Part shown: piece by piece, positions 1-7,321 of the stretch | Layout: every line of letters begins with the position of its first letter | Position numbering within the stretch: position 1 is the first letter of the stretch | Assembly (NCBI GenBank): GCA_040382935.1 | Contig: JBEIEP010000064.1 | Location: 1 to 9,376 of the forward strand | Length of the DNA stretch: 9,376 nucleotides | Direction: 5' to 3' | Origin: JALQUL01 sp040382935 | Lineage (GTDB): Bacteria > Pseudomonadota > Gammaproteobacteria > Burkholderiales > Burkholderiaceae_C | The notes under the pieces: generated by a model | What the model was told of the DNA's origin: nothing | What the model saw: only the letters and a program-made list of their open reading frames with translations | Databases searched by the model: none | Position numbers and translations under genes: made by a program

Positions 1-331
1 AGACGCTGGAACGACAGATTCAAATACCAATTGTTTTGGCTCTGCCATAGTGCCTCCCAACACCACTTTTGCGTTTGGTCAGGCCGCTGTTACCGCCAAA
101 ATCACCGCCCTTGCCAATGGTGCCACCTGGGCAGACACCGGCGTTAGCTTTGAATACCCGGTAGAGGTAGGACGTGTGTCAAAGTCAGCCTCTCCTAGTT
201 TTGAGACTAACTATAGATCCGACTGCACTTGTCAGGAAGTCACCTACGACTGGAGAAACAATATCAGTGGAGCCTCCGTGCGAACAACAAAGGCCATCGT
301 TAACGTGTCTTGCCCCTCTGACCACGGGTAG
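1..331 (+). CDS. C-terminal end of an unrecognised, probably exported protein (5' end outside the window)
   Basis: The reading frame is open from base 2 to the TAG at 329-331, giving about 109 residues with no start needed inside the window. A GTG at 50 could start a 93-residue protein, but it has no Shine-Dalgarno sequence and the frame runs on upstream, so I read this as the tail of a larger gene. The visible part is rich in Thr, Ser, Asn, Ala and Val, with few charges and no membrane helix. It has four cysteines (one in TNC near the start, a DCTC pair in the middle, one in VSC near the end). That composition suits a disulfide-containing extracytoplasmic or surface domain. I recognise no family. 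It converges on the CAP lipoprotein gene, 66 bp away. Codon choice is less GC-rich than in the metabolic genes of the window. Confidence 0.5.
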   Translation, partial: DAGTTDSNTNCFGSAIVPPNTTFAFGQAAVTAKITALANGATWADTGVSFEYPVEVGRVSKSASPSFETNYRSDCTCQEVTYDWRNNISGASVRTTKAIVNVSCPSDHG

Positions 332-370
332 AGACCAACGTCAAGCTAAAACCCAACCACCCCAATACCT

Positions 371-392
371 TGCGGTCAAGTTCTAGACCGCA
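371..392. terminator. Hairpin between two convergent genes, possible bidirectional terminator
   Basis: TGCGGTC (371-377) and GACCGCA (386-392) form a perfect 7-bp stem around an 8-nt loop. It lies 39 nt after the stop of the left-hand gene and 5 nt after the stop of the lipoprotein gene on the other strand, where a terminator would be expected. Neither strand has a U-tract after the stem, so it is not a textbook rho-independent terminator. It could also act as a 3'-end stabilising hairpin. Confidence 0.4.
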
Positions 393-397
393 TCACC

Positions 398-1597
398 TCA
401 CTGCCCCAAATAGGTACTGGTCTTGAACGAGAAGATGCGGTCAAACCTTCCCGTGGGATTGCTGCTGGTGACCATTCCGGTGTTGGTTCCCGCCAACTTC
501 ACGTCATACCAAGTGTTATCAGCCAAACCCACAGTGGGTGATAAAAACACTTGGTTGCCTAGCAACTTAAAGTTAGGGTCGTTGGCCCGTGTTAACCACA
601 CGGCAGGCACCGCCTGGCCACCTCTAGGCGTGATCGTTCCAGAGGTCACGTTGAGTGTGGTACCAGTGGCCGATCTTATGTACACCGGCATACCGTAAGG
701 GTTTTTAACCCTGTCTGTTCCAGGAAAGGGGTCAGGCACTTCGCTAGACTGCAGTGTTGGCACATCTTCCATCCCCTCACAGGGAAAGGTTAAAACCGTA
801 TTGCTGGTCTGCTCTGTATTGACCTGGCCTTTTGCGGTGGCGTAGTCAAAGGTGTACCATTTTTTAAAGGCGGGAGCACCCCAATCAGCCGAAACATCCC
901 GCGTCGCCGCGCCAATGCCGATCTCGCGGTAGCCGCTGACCAAGGTGGCTAGGTGGTAAGGCAGGGTGTAAAGTACCCGAATGCCTTGGGAGGCTTGAGG
1001 TTCTGAGGTATGCACCCAAAACAATGGCGGGGTTTGTTGAAACGCACGGCCCCATTGCCGGTAACCGGGCAGGCCTTCGCTGGCCCATTCAAGGGCGTAC
1101 CCTACATTCCTTATACGGGTCCAATGGTCGTAACCCGTATATCCCTCCCATCCTGGCGTTTCCTCATGCTGGTCCACCTGATGGATTTTGAGGTAATTGG
1201 AATGGTTGTTCGCCGCTTGGTCCAGTAGCGCGTTTTGCTTAACCGAGCCAAAGCCGCATTTAACGCGGTCGGCGTTTAAGCGGTCAAAGGCGGATTTTCT
1301 GTCGGGCTCGTAGGTGCTCGCCTGTATCACGTTAGAGGGGCACAACATTTCAGCCACCTCTTGGCTCACATACGACGTGCGCGTGGACTGGTCGTAGCAA
1401 ATCGCCGTTTTAGGCACCGGGCACTGGGCCTGCGCGTCGGCCTGGCTTACCTGGGAGTTGCGGTACGTACCGTCACCGCAATAAGCCAAGTACGTGGTCG
1501 GACTAGGGGAGCTGCTTCCACCGCCACAAGAACTCGCCAACACCACCAACGCCGACAAAGCCAGTCCGTAGGCCACAGAGATGATGCGTGATTTCAT
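398..1597 (-). CDS. CAP/SCP-domain lipoprotein with N-terminal tandem cysteine repeat
   Basis: The 399-residue product starts with a lipoprotein signal peptide: basic MKSR, a hydrophobic core to about residue 20, and a lipobox-like ASSC with the lipidated Cys at 24, followed by a Gly/Ser/Pro linker. Residues 39-60 and 66-87 are two copies of a 22-residue unit, each C-x18-C-P with a shared VSQ (C40/C59 and C67/C86). Residues 102-255 read as a CAP (SCP/PR-1/CRISP-like) domain: AANNHS with H132, QHEE with H144, a SEG element with E174, and a YHL...GYREIGIG end with H215. Three or four of these would line the usual CAP cavity. Residues about 295-397 look like a beta-rich Ig-like domain (VYIRSATG, NTWYDVKL). 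The ATG has a weak purine stretch (AAAGG) about 7 nt upstream. Bacterial CAP lipoproteins are mostly uncharacterised, so I assign no substrate. The short gap to the membrane-protein gene upstream allows co-transcription. Confidence 0.85.
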   Translation of the reverse strand: MKSRIISVAYGLALSALVVLASSCGGGSSSPSPTTYLAYCGDGTYRNSQVSQADAQAQCPVPKTAICYDQSTRTSYVSQEVAEMLCPSNVIQASTYEPDRKSAFDRLNADRVKCGFGSVKQNALLDQAANNHSNYLKIHQVDQHEETPGWEGYTGYDHWTRIRNVGYALEWASEGLPGYRQWGRAFQQTPPLFWVHTSEPQASQGIRVLYTLPYHLATLVSGYREIGIGAATRDVSADWGAPAFKKWYTFDYATAKGQVNTEQTSNTVLTFPCEGMEDVPTLQSSEVPDPFPGTDRVKNPYGMPVYIRSATGTTLNVTSGTITPRGGQAVPAVWLTRANDPNFKLLGNQVFLSPTVGLADNTWYDVKLAGTNTGMVTSSNPTGRFDRIFSFKTSTYLGQ

Positions 1598-1647
1598 GCT
1601 TGCCTTTGCTACGCGGGGTGAATGAGTACTTCGATGGGTAAGAAATT

Positions 1648-1965
1648 TTATCCTTTATTTTCGGATTTTGGGGAGGGTGAACTGGACGAGGCCGCGGGGT
1701 CATCGGGCACCCGACGGGCCTCTACATCGACCACATCGTCGCTCTGCGGTTGAGGAAATGGAGACGCCCCCCGATGATCAAAGGCATTGCGCAGGTTGTG
1801 GTACTGTTCCCACATCGCTAGCAGTCGGGGCTTGCGACCCGTGATCAGCCAGCGCAGACTGGCCCATACGGTATAGCTCACCCACGCAACCAAGAAGATC
1901 GACAAAAATACCACCCCCACGAATGCGAAGAGCAAGCGAAACAACCAAGTCATTAAGATAGACAC
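1648..1965 (-). CDS. Small inner-membrane protein with a cytoplasmic-type polar tail, unknown function
   Basis: This 105-residue protein is hydrophobic from residue 6 to about 42, enough for one long helix or a tight two-helix hairpin. A basic stretch follows (TGRKPR) and then a Ser/Pro/Asp-rich tail that is probably disordered, ending SPSPKSENKG. I chose the GTG start at 1965 because GAAAG lies 7 nt upstream. The in-frame ATG at 1953 would shorten the product by four residues and has no Shine-Dalgarno sequence. An overlapping ATG at 1967 in another frame stops after four codons. Its layout resembles unnamed short membrane proteins common in Burkholderiales, but that is recollection and gives no function. 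It lies 50 bp upstream of the CAP lipoprotein on the same strand and may share its transcript. It is divergent from the asparaginase gene. Confidence 0.65.
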   Translation of the reverse strand: MSILMTWLFRLLFAFVGVVFLSIFLVAWVSYTVWASLRWLITGRKPRLLAMWEQYHNLRNAFDHRGASPFPQPQSDDVVDVEARRVPDDPAASSSSPSPKSENKG

Positions 1966-2013
1966 ATCGATTCTTTCAAAAAAACTACCGCTTCATCTTA
2001 AACCCAACACGCC
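1966..2013. promoter_or_regulatory. 48-bp divergent intergenic region
   Basis: The start codons of the minus-strand membrane protein and the plus-strand asparaginase are only 48 bp apart. Any promoters here must overlap each other or the coding ends. The spacer is AT-rich (TTCTTTCAAAAAAAC), but I cannot pick out a convincing -35/-10 pair on either strand. The asparaginase side has no Shine-Dalgarno sequence. Confidence 0.3.
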
Positions 2014-3012
2014 ATGTTATTCACTCGGCTCATCGAACACACCCGTGGCCCGCTACCCGAAATAGTACACACCGGGGCCATCGCCGTGGTCAATGCCCAA
2101 GGCCAGTTGCTGCGCCATGCGGGCGATGCACAGGCGCTGTGCTTTACCCGCTCCACGCTCAAACCTTTTCAGGCGCTGCCGTTTGTGCAGGGCGGCGGCC
2201 TGGCGCACTTTGGTTTTACGCCCCAACAAACCGCCTTGCTATGTGCCAGCCACAATGGCGAAGACCGGCATGTGGCGCAAGTGGACAGCATGCTGCACGC
2301 CATAGGCCAGCCCAAGCGCGCCCTGCAATGCGGCTGCCATGTGCCCTTGCGCTTTAGCTACGGGGGATTGAATGCCCCGGCCGATTTGCAGTACGACGAG
2401 CGCCACAACAATTGCAGCGGCAAACACGCGGGCTTTTTGGCCTACTGTGTGCAGCACGGCCACGCGCTAGACGGCTATCTGGCACCCGACCACCCCTTGC
2501 AACAAGCCATTTACCAAAGCGTGGCGCAGGCCACCAGAGCGAGTGCGGGCCAACTGGTGGCGGGCATTGATGGCTGCTCGGCCCCCAACTACGCCATGCC
2601 ACTGTCGCGCTTGGCCTACGCCTTTGCGCGGCTGGCCAGTGGACCATTGGATAGTGAGCTGGGCGAATGGCTAACCCCCTTGCGCGATGCGATGGTGAAG
2701 CACCCTGAAATGGTATCGGGCGAGAACCGCAACGACTTGGCCTTTACAGAGGTGGGCCGGGGCGACTGGATTACCAAGATAGGGGCCGACGGCGTGCAAG
2801 TGATTGCCAGCATCAGCCGCCAAGAGGGCATTGCCATCAAAGTGAGCAGCGGCAATATGAACGCCCTGTACGCGGCCGCAGTGGTGACGCTGGATCAGTT
2901 GGGCTGGTTGGATGCCACACAGCGCCAAGCCCTGCAAGCTTGGGCACCTGGGCCGCTGGTGAATGTGCGTGGCGTGCAGACGGGCGAGGTACGGGCGGTG
3001 TTTAGGGTGTAA
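2014..3012 (+). CDS. L-asparaginase II (Rhizobium etli type, Asparaginase_II family)
   Basis: A 332-residue protein of the Asparaginase_II family (PF06089), which hydrolyses L-asparagine to aspartate and ammonia in the cytoplasm. It is unrelated to the E. coli AnsA/AnsB enzymes. The key residues known from the R. etli enzyme ReAV (Ser48, Lys51, Ser80, Lys263, and metal ligands Cys135, Lys138, Cys189) have clear counterparts: S47 and K50 in RSTLKPFQ, S79 in CASHNGE, C134 and K137 in NNCSGKHAG, C188 in GIDGCSAPNY, and probably K255 in TKIGADGV. The enzyme therefore looks complete and active, and its length fits the family. The N-terminus reads as a normal family start (TRGPLPEIVHTGA), so I accept the ATG although no Shine-Dalgarno sequence precedes it. 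No signal peptide is present. It appears monocistronic, divergent from the small membrane protein and followed by a 252-bp gap. Confidence 0.93.
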   Translation: MLFTRLIEHTRGPLPEIVHTGAIAVVNAQGQLLRHAGDAQALCFTRSTLKPFQALPFVQGGGLAHFGFTPQQTALLCASHNGEDRHVAQVDSMLHAIGQPKRALQCGCHVPLRFSYGGLNAPADLQYDERHNNCSGKHAGFLAYCVQHGHALDGYLAPDHPLQQAIYQSVAQATRASAGQLVAGIDGCSAPNYAMPLSRLAYAFARLASGPLDSELGEWLTPLRDAMVKHPEMVSGENRNDLAFTEVGRGDWITKIGADGVQVIASISRQEGIAIKVSSGNMNALYAAAVVTLDQLGWLDATQRQALQAWAPGPLVNVRGVQTGEVRAVFRV

Positions 3013-3264
3013 GCCATCCAAATGACTCGGGTTTTCCCTAGTAAAAATCCCTACATTTCGTCGGACTGTACTAATTTTGCGTGGTCCCCATCAGGCATAC
3101 TGACACCATTCTGACGACCGGAGGGCGTTGGATATGCGGGGAACGCTTGGAATATTAGGAATTAGGCGCTTACGGTGCAGGTATCGCAGGCCATCCAATC
3201 CACACCGTTACTTTCATCGGACACCGCCCACTGACTGACTAAATGACTAAAGGAAGAACACGCC
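3013..3264. promoter_or_regulatory. Gene-free region upstream of the fadD-like operon, with short direct repeats
   Basis: This 252-bp region holds no convincing ORF or RNA gene. It should carry the promoter of the following operon. Two TCCCTA hexamers lie 13 bp apart (3035-3040 and 3048-3053) in AT-rich flanks and could be regulator half-sites. A tandem TGACTAAA repeat (3236-3243 and 3244-3251) abuts the ribosome binding site. TTGGAT (3128-3133) with AATATT (3151-3156) at 17 bp spacing is a possible but weak promoter. I see no clear terminator for the asparaginase gene. Confidence 0.4.
3249..3256 (+). promoter_or_regulatory. Ribosome binding site of the acyl-CoA ligase gene
   Basis: AAAGGAAG ends 8 nt before the ATG at 3265. 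This strong Shine-Dalgarno sequence supports that start over any internal ATG. It overlaps the second unit of the TGACTAAA tandem repeat. Confidence 0.75.
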
Positions 3265-5013
3265 ATGACGCACGCAAACGCCTATGACGCAAAACCTTGG
3301 CTAAAGGCCTATGCGGGTGCCATAGAACCGCAACTGCCCGCACCCCGCTACCAGAATCTGGCACACATGGTGCACAGTGCTTGCAGCCGTTATGCCCAAC
3401 AAATCGCCTTTACGGCGGTGGTGCCCAACGGCATGAACGGCAGCCTTAGCTTTAACCAGGTCAATGAATTGTCGGACGCCTTTGCAGTCTACCTACGCGA
3501 GGTTTGCGGACTCAAGGCAGGCGATAGGGTGGCGGTGCAGCTTCCAAACGGACTGGCCTACCCCGTGGTGGCTTTTGGTGTTTTCAAAGCGGGCTGTGTT
3601 TTGGTCAACACCAACCCCTTGTACACACCCTCCGAGATGGCCCACCAGTTCAAGGATTCGGGCGCGCGTGTATTGGTGATCGTGGACATGTTTGTGGACA
3701 AGCTCCAAGAGGTAATTCCTCAAACCGCCATCGAGCGCGTGGTGCTGGCGGGGGTTTCAGAGATGTTCCCCTTGGTCCCCAACTTGATTGTGCGCGGGGT
3801 ACAAAAGGTATGGAGCAAGGCGTTGCCGCCACTGCCGACCCTGTCGATACCTCTTGATCGATTGAGTTCAGCCATTGGCAAAGGCAGAGACCAAAACGCC
3901 CCTGGCAAAGTACAAGGTTGGTGGCAAGCGATTGAAGCCAAGGAAGTGGTGGCCTTGCAATACACCGGGGGCACCACGGGCGTTAGCAAAGGGGCCATGC
4001 TGACCCATGCCAATATGCTGGCCAATGTCGACCAAGTGCTGGCCATGGGCCGCTCCCACATGGGCAGCAAAGAATGTGTTTTGACCGCCTTGCCGCTCTA
4101 TCACATCTTTGCATTTACCGCCAATCTGTTGTGCTTTTTGGACATTGGGGGCCGCAATATTTTGATCCCCAGCCCACGGCCTGTGCAGAACCTGCAGCGT
4201 GCGCTAGAGAACTACCCCGTCACCTGGATTACCGGTGTGAACACCTTGTTTAACGGATTGATGAACGAGGAATGGTTTACCGCCTTTCCGCCCAAGCACC
4301 TAAAAGCGGCCATTGCAGGCGGCACCGCCTTGCATCAAGCCGTCGCACAACGCTGGCAGAGCATCACCGGCACGCGCATCGCCGAAGGATTTGGCCTGAC
4401 CGAGTGCTCACCCGTGGTCAGTTTTAACCCCTTAAGCGGCGCGGCCATTGCCAACAGCATTGGTATTCCTGTGCCCGGCACTGATGTGCGTTTGGTCGAC
4501 GACGAGGGCGTTGCAGTGGCCCCTGGGCAGCCCGGCGAGCTGATTGTGCGTGGCCCACAAAATATGTTGGGCTACTGGCAACGGCAAGCCGAGTCCGATG
4601 CCGTGCTGCGCGATGGTTGGCTGTACACCGGCGACGTGGCAGTGATGGATGAGCAAGGATTCTTTAAGATTGTGGACCGCAAAAAAGACCTTATCCTGGT
4701 GTCTGGCTTCAACGTCTACCCCAATGAGATCGAAGATGCACTCAGCAAAATGGATGCCGTCTTAGAGGCCGCTGTGGTGGGCATACCCGACGCCAAATCC
4801 GGCGAAGCGGTGCGTGCCTACGTGGTCAAAAATCCCGAGTATTTAGGCGAACTCAATCAAGGTGCCGTGATTGCCCACTGCAAGTCGCTCTTGACCGATT
4901 ACAAAATCCCCAAGTCCATTGTGTTTAGGGACGAGCTGCCCAAGTCGCCCATTGGCAAGATTTTGCGTAAAGACCTCAAGGCCGAAGTCAAGGCCGAGTT
5001 CATTCAAAAGTAA
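3265..5013 (+). CDS. fadD: Long-chain fatty acid--CoA ligase, FadD type
   Basis: A 582-residue member of the ANL adenylate-forming superfamily. It activates a carboxylic acid with ATP to an acyl-adenylate and transfers the acyl group to CoA, on the inner face of the membrane, as the first step of beta-oxidation. Visible motifs in order: the ATP-binding loop YTGGTTGVSKG at 233-243; the adenine-binding GFGLTECSP at 375-383; DGWLYTGD at 450-457, typical of fatty-acyl ligases; the hinge region around DRKKDLI at 471-477; and the C-terminal catalytic lysine K565 in SPIGKILRK. All are intact, and the length is close to E. coli FadD. The start is fixed by a good ribosome binding site. It is followed after 11 bp by a BASS transporter gene, so the physiological substrate could be an imported carboxylate rather than an ordinary fatty acid. 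Chain-length preference cannot be read from sequence. Confidence 0.9.
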   Translation: MTHANAYDAKPWLKAYAGAIEPQLPAPRYQNLAHMVHSACSRYAQQIAFTAVVPNGMNGSLSFNQVNELSDAFAVYLREVCGLKAGDRVAVQLPNGLAYPVVAFGVFKAGCVLVNTNPLYTPSEMAHQFKDSGARVLVIVDMFVDKLQEVIPQTAIERVVLAGVSEMFPLVPNLIVRGVQKVWSKALPPLPTLSIPLDRLSSAIGKGRDQNAPGKVQGWWQAIEAKEVVALQYTGGTTGVSKGAMLTHANMLANVDQVLAMGRSHMGSKECVLTALPLYHIFAFTANLLCFLDIGGRNILIPSPRPVQNLQRALENYPVTWITGVNTLFNGLMNEEWFTAFPPKHLKAAIAGGTALHQAVAQRWQSITGTRIAEGFGLTECSPVVSFNPLSGAAIANSIGIPVPGTDVRLVDDEGVAVAPGQPGELIVRGPQNMLGYWQRQAESDAVLRDGWLYTGDVAVMDEQGFFKIVDRKKDLILVSGFNVYPNEIEDALSKMDAVLEAAVVGIPDAKSGEAVRAYVVKNPEYLGELNQGAVIAHCKSLLTDYKIPKSIVFRDELPKSPIGKILRKDLKAEVKAEFIQK

Positions 5014-5018
5014 AGGGG
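5012..5018 (+). promoter_or_regulatory. Ribosome binding site of the BASS transporter, overlapping the upstream stop
   Basis: AAAGGGG starts inside the TAA stop codon of the ligase gene and ends 6 nt before the ATG at 5025. Ribosomes finishing the first gene can reload here, which supports translational coupling of the two genes. Confidence 0.7.
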
Positions 5019-5024
5019 ACCACC

Positions 5025-5924
5025 ATGTTGACCGAACTCGAAACCAAACTGCTAGGCGTGATGATGATGGTGATCATGCTGGGCATGGGCGCATCGCTAA
5101 CTTTTAGGGATTTTTTGATCGCCTTTAAAAAGCCAAAAGGCGTACTGGTGGGCATTTTTTGCCAGTACGGCATCATGCCTTTTTTGGCTTATCTGTTGGC
5201 TGTGTTGCTCGGCCTGCCACCCGCCTTGGCCGTGGGTCTGATTTTGATGGGTTGTATGCCAGGGGGCACCACGTCCAATATCTTTACCTACTTTAGTAAA
5301 GGCGCACTGGCGTTGTCGATCATGATGACCAGCGTCTCTACCTTGGTAGCGGTAGCCGCTGTACCTGCGTTAATTGCTTTTTACAGCAAGATGGCCGGTG
5401 TGACGGGTGAGTTTGCCATCCCCGCGGCCAACGTGGCGCAGGTCTTGGTGGTGTTGTTGGTACCCACGTTGATCGGCATGCTTTTGCGCAAAAGCAACCC
5501 CAACGTAGGCGCCACCATCGAGCTGATCGGCTCTATGCTGGGTATTTTTGTGATCCTGTTCCTGGTCGGGTCATGGGTGCCGCGCAACTACCAACTCCTA
5601 CTGTCCACCCCTTGGCCAGTATTTTTCGCGGCCATAGGCTTGGGGCTTTTTGGCATGCTTTTGGGCTATTGGCTGGCACGACTGCTCAAACAAGACAGCA
5701 ACCGATCACGCACGATTAGCCTTGAGACGGGCATTCAAAACGGGCCACTAGCGGTATTGATCGTGACCTTGACTTTTAAGGACGAGATGCAACAGCAGGT
5801 ACTGCTGATCCCCGTGCTGTACAGCCTGTTTATTGTGCTGACCAGCTCGGCCGTGACGGTTTGGTACCGGAAAAATGCGACGCGTGAGGCGTTGGCTAGG
5901 GACGCAGCCAAGGTGCAGGCTTAG
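5025..5924 (+). CDS. Bile acid:sodium symporter (BASS) family transporter
   Basis: A 299-residue, very hydrophobic protein with about 9-10 membrane segments, the size and pattern of BASS-family sodium-coupled carboxylate symporters. The family signature GCMPGGTTSN is at 76-85 and ETGIQNGP at 234-241. Residues that bind the two sodium ions in the N. meningitidis homologue ASBT (recalled as Q77, S114, N115, S128, T132, E260, Q264) fall on Q47, S84, N85, S98, T102, E234 and Q238, so both sites appear intact. Known substrates in the family include bile acids, pantoate and keto acids; which one applies here cannot be told. It follows the FadD-type ligase by 11 bp with a coupled ribosome binding site, implying uptake followed by CoA activation. 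It converges on the Fic-like gene with 12 bp between stops and no visible terminator. Confidence 0.88.
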   Translation: MLTELETKLLGVMMMVIMLGMGASLTFRDFLIAFKKPKGVLVGIFCQYGIMPFLAYLLAVLLGLPPALAVGLILMGCMPGGTTSNIFTYFSKGALALSIMMTSVSTLVAVAAVPALIAFYSKMAGVTGEFAIPAANVAQVLVVLLVPTLIGMLLRKSNPNVGATIELIGSMLGIFVILFLVGSWVPRNYQLLLSTPWPVFFAAIGLGLFGMLLGYWLARLLKQDSNRSRTISLETGIQNGPLAVLIVTLTFKDEMQQQVLLIPVLYSLFIVLTSSAVTVWYRKNATREALARDAAKVQA

Positions 5925-5936
5925 GGGTACGCTTGG

Positions 5937-7292
5937 TTACGCGAGCAAAGTCTTCCAGGCCAGAAACTCCGAGGGCCTCAACCCATACCGCGCCAAAACC
6001 CCTTCGTGTAACCGCCTTAATTCATCCACGATGAGCGCTTGAACATCCGATTGGTCGGGGGCCGAAACCTTTTCCTTAACGATAGCCAGAATGACCTCTA
6101 AAGGCTCGTGCTGGGGCTGCGTTACCACTTGCCGAACCGCTTGCTTGATAAGGTCACGCCAGACCAACCGCAAAGCATTGGGTTCTGCTAAATCCTGTTT
6201 AATCGCCAGATACTCTTGGGTGGACCGCTCATAAGCCCACACATACAAGTCACGCAGAAGCTCCACGCGCGTCATTTCGTAAACGCCTAAGATGGCGCGG
6301 CTGTAGGCCTGTTCAGGGACATCTAAAAAGGTCAAGGGACATAGATTGGCTCTAAACAAGGGCAAATTGGCGGCAAGGCGAGACGTGCGCTTGTTGATAT
6401 CCGCAAAGGGTTGCAAATAGGGGATGTGCACCATCACGAAAAACGACTGCTCGAACGGGTCACGTATTTGGACGGCTTTTGTCAATAGCACATCCAGCAT
6501 CGCATCGATTTGCTGAGGCGTAGAAAGCGGTCGGTACACACTCATGCCAATGTCTACCGCATGGCGGCGAATGCGACCCTCGTCCGCCGGATTGGGTAGC
6601 AAGTTCTCCGCCAACGCACTGTGCAGATTCATTAAGGTAAAGCGATTGAAATCCGCAGTATGAACATTCTCAACCAGCAGCTCAATGGCGGTCTTGTGGT
6701 TCAGAATCATTTGCGTCTCAATCGCACCCTTTCCTTTTGCAGTTTTGCCATGCTCAATGAGCTGCCGGGTATCCAGCCGGGTGTAAGTGTTTCCTTCCAA
6801 ATGGCTAGAAGCCCAAGATAGGTCAATCAACAGTCGGTTCAAGATGGCCCGGCTGTAGGTCCCGGCAGGCTCAACAACGGCGGTGGTTTGCCCCATCTGA
6901 TGCAGCTGCCGACGCAGGGATTCAGACAAATACCAAGTACGGTTGGGCTGATAAGCCTCTAAGAAATCGCGTTGATAACCTACCGGTTTACGCGCCTCAC
7001 GGCGCTGATTGACATAGGTGGCTATTTCCAAGCTGTCCACGGAAACAGGGATTTCATAGGCAAGGCTAGTGGTGGTGGATGCCGATACCTGGCTCACCGT
7101 CGCAACAGCAGCGACATAGCGGCGTGCAGGCCCATCACCAACCGCCATGACCTGCTGGGCTTTGGCCAACCCTGACAGATACCGTTGCGCCGTGCGCCTA
7201 GCCAGGTCAGGGTACAGCGCGAGTAGCTGCGCTAAGGACAAGCCATCGGCTGTGGCCTGGATACTGGCAAGTATTTTTTGGGTAATTGACAT
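5937..7292 (-). CDS. Fic-fold protein with N-terminal winged helix and a catalytic His-to-Gln change
   Basis: The product is 451 residues from the ATG at 7292. Residues about 18-60 look like a winged-helix DNA-binding domain (LLALYPDLARRTAQRYLSGL). A Fic/DOC-type core follows. Canonical Fic enzymes transfer AMP to proteins using HPFx(D/E)GNGRxxR; here the loop reads QPFADINKRTSR at 294-305, with Gln for the catalytic His and Ile and Lys for the two glycines. SSHLEG, with E166, matches the inhibitory-helix pattern (S/T)xxxE(G/N). I recall a subgroup of Fic proteins with a very similar loop, so this is probably a lineage trait rather than recent decay. AMP transfer by the usual mechanism is doubtful; DNA binding or another nucleotide function is possible. 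A GTG at 7358 would add 22 residues but lies inside the repeat array. The ATG begins naturally at the winged helix. Neither start has a Shine-Dalgarno sequence. It is downstream of the DUF4143 ATPase on the same strand. Confidence 0.82.
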   Translation of the reverse strand: MSITQKILASIQATADGLSLAQLLALYPDLARRTAQRYLSGLAKAQQVMAVGDGPARRYVAAVATVSQVSASTTTSLAYEIPVSVDSLEIATYVNQRREARKPVGYQRDFLEAYQPNRTWYLSESLRRQLHQMGQTTAVVEPAGTYSRAILNRLLIDLSWASSHLEGNTYTRLDTRQLIEHGKTAKGKGAIETQMILNHKTAIELLVENVHTADFNRFTLMNLHSALAENLLPNPADEGRIRRHAVDIGMSVYRPLSTPQQIDAMLDVLLTKAVQIRDPFEQSFFVMVHIPYLQPFADINKRTSRLAANLPLFRANLCPLTFLDVPEQAYSRAILGVYEMTRVELLRDLYVWAYERSTQEYLAIKQDLAEPNALRLVWRDLIKQAVRQVVTQPQHEPLEVILAIVKEKVSAPDQSDVQALIVDELRRLHEGVLARYGLRPSEFLAWKTLLA

Positions 7293-7321
7293 GAGATGGG
7301 TGGGTGGTAGCGAAGGAGTTA

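Noticed and set aside
2354..2647. Long antisense ORFs across the asparaginase and ligase genes.
   Set aside because: They are shadows of GC-rich codon use in genes with intact family motifs on the other strand; none shows a ribosome binding site or recognisable domain.
3013..3198. GCCATCCAA occurs at both ends of the region between the asparaginase and ligase genes (3013-3021 and 3190-3198).
   Set aside because: Only 9 bp, no target-site or mobile-element structure between the copies; probably chance.
5922..5939. Possible terminator between the convergent BASS and Fic-like genes.
   Set aside because: The 12-bp gap and adjoining bases contain no inverted repeat or T-run.
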